11,111 nt of DNA, taken from positions 1 through 11,111 of the forward strand of contig CAJUIO010000109.1 of NCBI GenBank assembly GCA_910586025.1, written 5' to 3'. The DNA is from an uncultured Lachnospiraceae bacterium (GTDB lineage: Bacteria; Bacillota; Clostridia; Lachnospirales; Lachnospiraceae). Below the pieces are notes generated by a model, which saw only the letters and a list, made by a program, of their open reading frames with translations, searched no databases and was not told the DNA's origin. The position numbers and the translations under genes were made by a program. Below are positions 1-5,930 of the stretch, piece after piece (position 1 is the first letter of the stretch; every line of letters begins with the position of its first letter).

Positions 1-1
1 T

Positions 2-52
2 AAGAAAAACATTGCGGCGATTCAATCAGGTCGAATTGAGGATTTGGAATAA
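2..52 (+). CDS. Possible C-terminal tail of an upstream gene (partial)
   Basis: Reading from base 2 gives 16 codons ending at a TAA at 50-52, with the peptide KKNIAAIQSGRIEDLE. The mix of charged and aliphatic residues, and the stop directly before non-coding, structured DNA, look like the end of a real protein, but 16 residues are too few to name a family. The next frame (from base 3) also stays open to a stop at 183-185, but its translation is rich in Arg, Cys and Gly and looks like chance. If real, this gene converges on the minus-strand hydrolase operon. Confidence 0.35.
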   Translation, partial: KKNIAAIQSGRIEDLE

Positions 53-84
53 TTTTCTTGGGATTGGGGTGTCAAAAGCCCCGG

Positions 85-133
85 TTGCGAAATGCGCCGC
101 TGTTGTCCGGGGGACGGCAAGCGCATTCCGCAA
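85..133. repeat. Long imperfect inverted repeat / hairpin
   Basis: Two 13-nucleotide arms face each other: TTGCGAAATGCGC (85-97) and GCGCATTCCGCAA (121-133). They pair at 12 of 13 positions, the exception being A90 opposite C128. Inside them a second stem forms: GTCC (105-108) pairs with GGAC (112-115) across a three-G loop, extended by two G-U pairs, a G-C and a T-A (101-104 with 116-119). The structure lies between the end of the possible upstream gene and the end of the minus-strand operon. Neither flank carries a clear T-run, so it is not a textbook intrinsic terminator. A dispersed palindromic element, a structured RNA or a mRNA 3'-end stabiliser are the alternatives. Confidence 0.6.
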
Positions 134-181
134 AGGTAGATTACAGACCTCCGGGGAAATCTGTGGAGAATGTGAAAAGGA

Positions 182-1144
182 TTAATCAAGCGGATAGCTT
201 CGAACGGCATCAGGCTCCGCCGCGGTAATCGTGCGCTTTTTCTTTCCGGAAAAACGGATGTTGCCGGGGCTGTATTGGAGATTCATATCCTTTCCGTCCT
301 CGCGGCGGTAGAAGGTTTTCATCCTGGCTGCGAACATGGCTTTGATGATTCGGCCGCCGGGGAAGGGCACCTCGTATTCCGTATGGTCGTCTGTCCCGGC
401 AATTACCCTGCGGCACAGGTCGATCCCCTCATCTATAATGGAGGCCGGGAAATCCTCATGGCCCCCAAAAAGGTATTTGATATCATCCGTGTATTTGCGC
501 AGATGGATCAGGCCTTCCAGATACTCCTCAATGGAGTCTCCCCGGGTGACGATAGTATCGTTGTTGCAGGTGTCCCCGGAGTAGGCGACATGGTAAGCGG
601 GGTCCAGAAGCATGATGCTGCCGGGGGAATGGCCGCCCACGTGAATTACGGTGAGCTCCCGGTCTCCGATATCAAAGACATCTCCGTCAAAAATGGGGAA
701 AGCCTTCATGGGACGGGACCGGCACATGTCCTCCTCCTTAAGGCGGCTGACAAACTCAGGCCTGGCCGTTTCAACGGCCCGGGCAAGGAGCGCCTCCCCG
801 GTCTTCGCAAAGCCCTGATAGATGCCGGGAAGGTCAAAGGGGTGGATGTAGCAGCAGTCAAAATCAAAATTGCCGGCGGCATGGTCGCCGTGAAAGTGGG
901 AATTAACCATGAGCAGCGGCAGATCCGTGATTTTTTCACAGAATTTCCGCAGATTTCCATAGCCGAACATAGAATCATACATGATGGCGGCTTTGGTTCC
1001 CACAATTAAAAAGCCAAAGGACAGCAGAGTTCCTTCCCGGAACCAGGGCTGGGAAATCTTGTAGATTCCGGGAAATGTCTCTGTTGCCCGGAAATAGTCA
1101 TCCTCGATGATGCGGGGATTTTCAAATACCAATTCGTCTATCAT
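182..1144 (-). CDS. MBL-fold metallo-hydrolase
   Basis: A 320-residue cytoplasmic protein of the metallo-beta-lactamase superfamily, glyoxalase II-like in its core. The zinc ligands are complete: H83, H85, D87 and H88 in NSHFHGDHAAGN, H172 in GGHSPGS, D191 in YSGDT and H229 in FGGHED. It should therefore be an active di-metal hydrolase of an ester, thioester, lactone or similar bond; the substrate cannot be read from sequence. Residues 251-320 form a basic tail beyond the normal fold. There is no signal peptide or membrane segment. The start at 1144 is supported by AAGGAG (1159-1154) nine bases upstream. Its ATG overlaps the esterase stop as ATGA, so the two are almost certainly translationally coupled. 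The stop is TAA at 184-182. The fold and metal site are certain; the function is not. Confidence 0.93.
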   Translation of the reverse strand: MIDELVFENPRIIEDDYFRATETFPGIYKISQPWFREGTLLSFGFLIVGTKAAIMYDSMFGYGNLRKFCEKITDLPLLMVNSHFHGDHAAGNFDFDCCYIHPFDLPGIYQGFAKTGEALLARAVETARPEFVSRLKEEDMCRSRPMKAFPIFDGDVFDIGDRELTVIHVGGHSPGSIMLLDPAYHVAYSGDTCNNDTIVTRGDSIEEYLEGLIHLRKYTDDIKYLFGGHEDFPASIIDEGIDLCRRVIAGTDDHTEYEVPFPGGRIIKAMFAARMKTFYRREDGKDMNLQYSPGNIRFSGKKKRTITAAEPDAVRSYPLD

Positions 1145-2712
1145 TTCGTACTCTCCTTTTCAGTCTGCTTTTTTACCCAGCGGGGCTGGGCGTGTCTGGA
1201 ATATTTCCCTATGAGCTCCATGAGCTCTTCGTCGTGGGAGACCCGGTTGCCGGGTGTCTTTGAAAATACAAAGCAGTTGCGCTCTTGGGGCGTGACCCTT
1301 TTCCATGGGGTGATCTTTTCATTGTTGGGATCGCCTGTTCTGGCAAAGGCCATGAAGGAATAGAAGATCTCGTCCTGAATTTTCCAGGTCTGCTCCCCGG
1401 CAAACAGGGCCCCTATATATTCCGCATTGTGGAATACAAAGGCCAGCTCGTCCGCATGGGTGGAGAGCAGCCCTCCCTTGTATCCGGTTTCGTGGGCAAA
1501 CAGGAAGTTGTAGGTATCCCTGCCGCCTGCCATAGTGCGTTTTACGCAGAAATCCACTGTGGGACGGCGGACCATGCAGTCCGCAAGGGATGCAAAGTAC
1601 ACGTTGAATTCGGGATAGGCCTTCCGGAATGCCTCTGAAATGGCGGGCGCAGGCTCTTCGCCGTAGGCATCCACTATGGCCTGATACCGCTGCTCCTGGG
1701 TAAGGGCGTTTTTGTCATTGATCTGCCTGGGCCGGGGAACCAGCTCGGTAAATACGCTGCCTGCAATCAGGGGAATGTGGAGGGTCTCCTTCCGAAAGCC
1801 CGCATTGTACCACTCGCCGGTATAGCTTCCGGTGCGGGGTACGGGACACCAGTTGAAGAAATCCGTCCCGGCTGTCCGGTCAATCAGATTTTGCAGATGA
1901 TAGTTGTCCATCTGGAGAAGACATTCCAGTCCGCCTGCCGCTTCCACGATTCTTCCCGCAAAGGCCCTGGCGTTTTCCTTTTCCTCCTCGGGAGTGGTAT
2001 CCTGACAGGGCAGGATACCGCTGTCAACAATCGCCCTGTGGTACAGGCCGTCCGCGGAGGCCATCTGCATCAGGGTGCGCACCTTTCCGCCGCCGCCGGA
2101 TTCCCCCAGGATAGTCACATTTTCCGGATCTCCCCCAAAGGCGGTGATATTGTCCCGAATCCATTTCAGGGCCGATACGATATCTTCCATGCCCGCAATA
2201 CCGGAGGCCTCATATTCGGGACCATAATCGGACAAGTCAAGGAAGCCGTAGATATTGAGACGGTGATTCAGGGAAACCTGGACGACATCGCCGTAGCGGC
2301 ACATATTTTCCCCGTCGTAGCATTCCAATTCCAGACAGGATCCGGCTGCAAATCCGCCGCCGTGGAGCCACACGACCACAGGTCTTTTCGCATCGGCATC
2401 TAACTGCTTTGTCCAGATGTTCAGATACTGACAGTTTTCATCCGCAAGCCAGTAGCGCTTCGGGAAGGCGAGATTTCCCACCGTGGTATGCTCCGGCCTT
2501 GTGGGACAGACATGACCGTAATCCTGGGTGTCCATGATACCTTCCCAGGGTTCAACGGGCTCCGGCAGCCGGAAGCGTTCTGCCCTGGCATAGGGGATCC
2601 CGCAAAAGGTATAGATTCCGTTGATTCTGTAGCCTCTGACCCTGCCGGCCCCGGTCTGAACCACAGGGTCAGATTCACTGCACAGAAAATCCTGAATATT
2701 TTTGTTATACAT
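1141..2712 (-). CDS. Type-B carboxylesterase (alpha/beta hydrolase)
   Basis: A 523-residue serine esterase of the carboxylesterase type B / cholinesterase-like family, of usual length for the group. Numbered from the start at 2712, it has the oxyanion-hole motif HGGGF (117-121), the family signature FGGDPENVTILGES leading to nucleophile S205, a probable acid residue E323 in AGSVFTEL, and the catalytic H419 in STHADEL. The nucleophile elbow reads GESGGGG rather than the commoner GESAGG. There is no signal peptide, so it probably de-esterifies an imported compound. The start at 2712 is chosen because GGAGG (2725-2721) lies eight bases before it; an in-frame ATG at 2727 overlaps that site and would have none of its own. 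It is the first gene of a two-gene operon with the MBL-fold hydrolase. The true substrate is unknown. Confidence 0.93.
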   Translation of the reverse strand: MYNKNIQDFLCSESDPVVQTGAGRVRGYRINGIYTFCGIPYARAERFRLPEPVEPWEGIMDTQDYGHVCPTRPEHTTVGNLAFPKRYWLADENCQYLNIWTKQLDADAKRPVVVWLHGGGFAAGSCLELECYDGENMCRYGDVVQVSLNHRLNIYGFLDLSDYGPEYEASGIAGMEDIVSALKWIRDNITAFGGDPENVTILGESGGGGKVRTLMQMASADGLYHRAIVDSGILPCQDTTPEEEKENARAFAGRIVEAAGGLECLLQMDNYHLQNLIDRTAGTDFFNWCPVPRTGSYTGEWYNAGFRKETLHIPLIAGSVFTELVPRPRQINDKNALTQEQRYQAIVDAYGEEPAPAISEAFRKAYPEFNVYFASLADCMVRRPTVDFCVKRTMAGGRDTYNFLFAHETGYKGGLLSTHADELAFVFHNAEYIGALFAGEQTWKIQDEIFYSFMAFARTGDPNNEKITPWKRVTPQERNCFVFSKTPGNRVSHDEELMELIGKYSRHAQPRWVKKQTEKESTK

Positions 2713-2720
2713 AGGCGTTT

Positions 2721-2725
2721 CCTCC
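2721..2725 (-). promoter_or_regulatory. Ribosome binding site deciding the esterase start
   Basis: On the minus strand GGAGG is followed by AAACGCCT and then ATG at 2712, an ideal eight-base spacing. The upstream ATG at 2727 contributes its own bases to this site, and the predicted transcript would begin only about 12 bases before it. Translation should therefore begin at 2712. Confidence 0.85.
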
Positions 2726-2745
2726 ATTCTTTTGTGAATACGTCA

Positions 2746-2774
2746 ATTATAGCATTTGAATTTTAGAAATACAA
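2746..2774 (-). promoter_or_regulatory. Promoter of the esterase/MBL operon
   Basis: On the minus strand a perfect TATAAT (2751-2746) is preceded by TGC, an extended -10 motif. Seventeen bases further upstream lies TTGTAT (2774-2769), a partial match to the -35 consensus. Transcription would start near 2739, leaving a leader of about 27 bases that carries the ribosome binding site. An AACTATA element (2773-2779) overlaps the -35 hexamer and may be an operator. Confidence 0.75.
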
Positions 2775-2869
2775 CTATATGTTATAACTAATGTATAAGT
2801 GAAAACATAGAAAAATAAGGCATAATATTGACATATTTTATAGTTTAAATTAAAATTATAATATAGTTT
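2773..2869. promoter_or_regulatory. Candidate operator array of TAGTT/AACTA half-sites
   Basis: AACTA occurs at 2773-2777 and 2786-2790, and its complement TAGTT at 2841-2845 and 2864-2868. One pair thus faces each divergent promoter. The plus-strand pair belongs to a direct repeat TATAGTTT (2839-2846 and 2862-2869, 23 bases apart). An inverted repeat with 9-base arms and one mismatch (2838-2846 and 2853-2861) spans the spacer and -10 of the ROK promoter. The region is very AT-rich, so chance matches are possible. Binding by the adjacent ROK protein is inferred from position only. Confidence 0.4.
2828..2856 (+). promoter_or_regulatory. Promoter of the ROK / two-component operon
   Basis: A perfect TTGACA (2828-2833) is followed after exactly 17 bases by TAAAAT (2851-2856), a near-consensus sigma-A promoter. 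Transcription should start near 2863, about 26 bases before the GTG start at 2889. A TATAAT at 2857-2862 is too far from the -35 to be the better -10. The candidate operator inverted repeat covers the spacer and -10, consistent with repression. Confidence 0.75.
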
Positions 2870-2888
2870 CGTAACTTAGTGGAGTAAC

Positions 2889-4157
2889 GTGAAAACAGGA
2901 AATGGGGAAAAGAGAATGGATGCAAAAGGAACCAGACCGCAGGATCTGAGGATAAAGAACTGCAGAAGGCTGCTGCGGATTTTGTCGGAAGAGGACAGTC
3001 AGACAGTGAATGAAATCGTGGCAAAGATGAGGCTGAGCCGCACGGCCGTGCAGAATATTCTGGCAAAGCTTACAGAGGACGGCATGGTAATAGAAAGGGA
3101 GAAACGCAGCTCCACAAGGCAGGGAGGGAAGCGGGCGGCTTCCTATGCCATCTCGCCGGACTATAAATACAGTATTTTCATATACGTGAGTGCCAATAAT
3201 GCGATTGCCGAACTGAATAATTTTGCCCTGACCCGTCTCGAGTACCGGATTGCGGATCTGTCCCGGCTGTCCTATCCGGAGATCGTGCAACAGCTTGGGG
3301 CTCTGATCCGTATGATGCTGGAGGAGGCAAGGGTGGGGATGGAGGAGCTGTACGGGATCGCCATCGCCGTGTCCGGCATGGTGGACAGCGACAACGGAAT
3401 TCTTTTAGAGTTTACGGGAAGCGATACCTGCGGAAAATGGGGGCATAACCGGCCTCTTTCCCGGGATCTGTGCGATTGTCTTGGGTGCGATCTTGACGTA
3501 TATCTGGATAATATGTGCAATTTCAGCGGCTACGCCAGCTATCTTGCCATGGCGCAGGGAGAGGATGATTCCTGTGTATATGTAATGGCGCACAGCTGCG
3601 GTATCGGTGCGACCTATATAAAGGAAGGCCGGGTAATCAAGGGGAGCCACGGCCTGCTGGGTGAGATCGGCCATACCATGGTGAATTTTGAGGGCGGTTA
3701 TCCCTGCCGCTGCGGCAGAAGGGGCTGCTTTGAATCCATGCTGTATCCCGAGAGTATTCGGCTTCGGATTAACCGGGCCGTGGAACAGGGACTTGCCGCC
3801 GGACTTGAGGCGGACGAGATCTGCTCCGTGGACGATCTGCTGAGAGCCGCTCAGGAGGGAAACGCCTGCGCCGTGGAGCAGATCCGGCTGATCGGGCAAT
3901 ATTTTGCCGGACTGTTTTATAATATTCAGCTGATGATTGACCCGGACTGCATTATCTTCCACGATGCCTTTCCCATTCAGCTGGATATGCTGCATGAGAG
4001 TATGGCGGCCTTTAGCAGGCAGGAGGAGGAAAGACATTTGAAGGTGCCCATCAAGGTTCTGTTTGACAATTCCCTCTTTACGGAACAGGTGCGAAAGGGA
4101 GCCGCATATTATCTGCGGAACCGTTTTATGAACCAGGTAACAGAGAAACATTCATGA
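2889..4157 (+). CDS. ROK-family transcriptional regulator
   Basis: A 422-residue ROK (repressor, ORF, kinase) protein of the NagC/XylR type. Residues 24-72 form a winged helix-turn-helix with recognition helix SRTAVQNILAKL; the rest is the sugar-kinase-like domain. Visible landmarks are GIAIAVSGMVD (156-166), GIGATYIKEGRVIKGSHGLLGEIGH (238-262), and zinc ligands H262, C273, C275 and C280 in the CxCGxxGCxE motif. The position that is a catalytic Asp in ROK kinases (ENDxN) is M209 in LDNMCN, so kinase activity is very unlikely; a sugar-sensing repressor is the best reading. It is first in an operon with the sensor kinase and divergent from the hydrolases, its likely targets. The start is uncertain: GTG 2889 has GGAG only four bases away, while ATG 2916 gives a family-like N-terminus (MDAKGTRPQDL) but a weak ribosome site. 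Confidence 0.92.
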   Translation: MKTGNGEKRMDAKGTRPQDLRIKNCRRLLRILSEEDSQTVNEIVAKMRLSRTAVQNILAKLTEDGMVIEREKRSSTRQGGKRAASYAISPDYKYSIFIYVSANNAIAELNNFALTRLEYRIADLSRLSYPEIVQQLGALIRMMLEEARVGMEELYGIAIAVSGMVDSDNGILLEFTGSDTCGKWGHNRPLSRDLCDCLGCDLDVYLDNMCNFSGYASYLAMAQGEDDSCVYVMAHSCGIGATYIKEGRVIKGSHGLLGEIGHTMVNFEGGYPCRCGRRGCFESMLYPESIRLRINRAVEQGLAAGLEADEICSVDDLLRAAQEGNACAVEQIRLIGQYFAGLFYNIQLMIDPDCIIFHDAFPIQLDMLHESMAAFSRQEEERHLKVPIKVLFDNSLFTEQVRKGAAYYLRNRFMNQVTEKHS

Positions 4158-4164
4158 GGCCGGT

Positions 4165-5922
4165 ATGGAAAGAAGAAAATTTCTGATTATGGGAAAGAAG
4201 GACCGGGATAGCGGGCTGTCTATCCGGCAATGGGGAATCGCCGCTCTGCTTTTGGGGCTTATAGTCATTTTGGGTATATTGGTCTGCAGTACGGACTACG
4301 CCGTCAGAAAGCTGGAGCAGGAGAGTGCGGCTCAATATCTCAGTATTCTGGATATGCGCCGGGCTTCTCTGGACGAAAATCTGGATAACGCTTCCGCCGC
4401 CCTGGTTTCCTACCATATATCCGGTGCCCACATGAGCGATCTGCTGCGGGCCGAGAATCGGAATGAGGCTTATTTTGCGGTTGCCAACGTATCCGGAGAC
4501 CTGAAAAATCAGATTCTGATGTCTACTCTCTCCGAGGTCGTCTTTGCCCGGAAAAAGACGTCTCTTTTTGACTGCTCCGCCATTACCCTGTCTTCTACGG
4601 CCTCCTTTTCTTCGAGGGAGAAGCAGGATATCCATTATTTTGCCAAAAACATGGACATGATGCAGGCTGGCACCGATCATTCCTGGGAGCCCCGGCTTAT
4701 AGGCGGGGAATGGTACTTCCTCTATATGATCTCGGACGGCAATATGGTGATCGGACAGGCGATCCGCGCAAAGACGCTGGTGGAGCTTTATGCCATGTTT
4801 TTGGATGAGCACAGCTGTATTGTTCTGCTCAGCGACGAGGATTCCTTTATGGTGGAGGTGCCGGAGGCTGCCGCCGGGCTGTCCCTGACTAACTCCCGGC
4901 CGGGAGGCACCTCTGCACAGGGAAACTGGATGGTGGTAAGCACCTATTCCCCGAACCTGAGGCGGCCCGTGTTTTTTGTCAAGGAAGGTCTGGTATCCCA
5001 GGAATTCGAAGATGTGATCCGCATTCTAAAATACACCGCCGTTGCGATATTTGCGGTATACATCTGGATTTTCAGCAATTTTTCCCGGGCGGTGCTCAGG
5101 CCCCTTCAATATCTGGAAAAGGGGATTGAGAAGATCAGGGACGGGAACCTGGAACACCGCATCGTTGTTCCGCAGAACACTCCGAAGGAGTTTTTCAGCG
5201 TTTATAAGACCCTGAATGAAATGACGGAACGGATCAAGGTTCTCAAAATCGATTCTTATGAAAGCGAGCTGAAAAGAAGGCAGTATGAGATCCAGTTTCT
5301 CACCCTGCAGATCGAGCCTCACTTTTACCTGAACTCCATGAAGTATGTCTACGCCCTGGCACAGACAAAGCAGTATGACCAGGTGCAGTTTATCGTTTTA
5401 ACCCTTTCGGGCTACTTCCGCTATCTGACCTATGACAGCGGAAAAAAAGCTGCCCTTCAAAAGGAACTGGAGCATGTGGGGTATTATCTGGACATCATCA
5501 ATGCGGGTGCGGTAAATCATGTTGCGGTCTCCATCACCGTGGATCCTGATGCGGCGCAGGTTCTGGTGCCGAAGCTTCTGGTGCAGACCTTTGTGGAAAA
5601 CGCCGTAAAGCACGCGGCGGCAGGAAACAGAGACCTGAATGTAGACATCGAGGTGCGCACCTTCGGGGAGGAGGCGGAAAAATTTCTCCGTCTCCGTATC
5701 AGCGATAACGGATGCGGCTTTAGCGAGGAATATATTTCTCAGACAAAAAAGCAGGGATTTGTAAGCAGGGGAAATCATGTGGGTCTTTCCAATCTATATA
5801 ACCGGCTGAAGCTGATGTATCCTGCGGGACAGTCCTTTATGGCCATCAGCAACAATGAAACCGGGGGAGCCACTGCGGAAATCCTTTTGCCTGCGTTGGC
5901 CGGGGAACAGGAAGAGATATAG
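4165..5922 (+). CDS. YesM-type sensor histidine kinase
   Basis: A 585-residue membrane kinase. There is a short cytoplasmic N-terminus, TM1 at about 24-41, an extracytoplasmic sensor region of about 245 residues (42-287), TM2 at about 288-305, a HAMP domain (306-360) and a helical linker. The His_kinase domain carries phospho-acceptor H386 in LQIEPHFYLN. The ATPase domain has its N-box at VENAVKH (N479), G1 at DNGCGF (514-519) and G2 at GNHVGLSNLYNRL (536-548). This order is typical of the YesM/LytS-like (PF06580) kinases paired with AraC-type regulators in sugar-uptake loci. I do not recognise the sensor region; a double-Cache fold is usual in the family. The start at 4165 has GAGG (4156-4159) overlapping the ROK stop, so translation is probably coupled. 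The response regulator follows after eight bases. Confidence 0.95.
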   Translation: MERRKFLIMGKKDRDSGLSIRQWGIAALLLGLIVILGILVCSTDYAVRKLEQESAAQYLSILDMRRASLDENLDNASAALVSYHISGAHMSDLLRAENRNEAYFAVANVSGDLKNQILMSTLSEVVFARKKTSLFDCSAITLSSTASFSSREKQDIHYFAKNMDMMQAGTDHSWEPRLIGGEWYFLYMISDGNMVIGQAIRAKTLVELYAMFLDEHSCIVLLSDEDSFMVEVPEAAAGLSLTNSRPGGTSAQGNWMVVSTYSPNLRRPVFFVKEGLVSQEFEDVIRILKYTAVAIFAVYIWIFSNFSRAVLRPLQYLEKGIEKIRDGNLEHRIVVPQNTPKEFFSVYKTLNEMTERIKVLKIDSYESELKRRQYEIQFLTLQIEPHFYLNSMKYVYALAQTKQYDQVQFIVLTLSGYFRYLTYDSGKKAALQKELEHVGYYLDIINAGAVNHVAVSITVDPDAAQVLVPKLLVQTFVENAVKHAAAGNRDLNVDIEVRTFGEEAEKFLRLRISDNGCGFSEEYISQTKKQGFVSRGNHVGLSNLYNRLKLMYPAGQSFMAISNNETGGATAEILLPALAGEQEEI

Positions 5923-5930
5923 AGGGTGCG

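Noticed and set aside
66..82. GGGG...CCCC hairpin as a terminator of the minus-strand hydrolase operon
   Set aside because: The stem is only four or five pairs and no T-run follows on the minus strand.
275..1009. Open plus-strand frame of 244 codons opposite the MBL-fold gene
   Set aside because: It lies wholly antisense to a gene with a complete zinc motif set, has no convincing ribosome site, and its product is low-complexity Gly/Val-rich without recognisable motifs. It is a by-product of GC-biased codon use.
2733..2749. Possible catabolite-repression (cre) site near the esterase promoter
   Set aside because: The centre TGAATACGTCAATT resembles the cre core but mismatches the consensus at several fixed positions, so it is not strong enough to call.
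3405..4151. Long minus-strand frame opposite the ROK gene
   Set aside because: Antisense shadow of a gene with clear family motifs; no promoter or ribosome site and no recognisable protein features.
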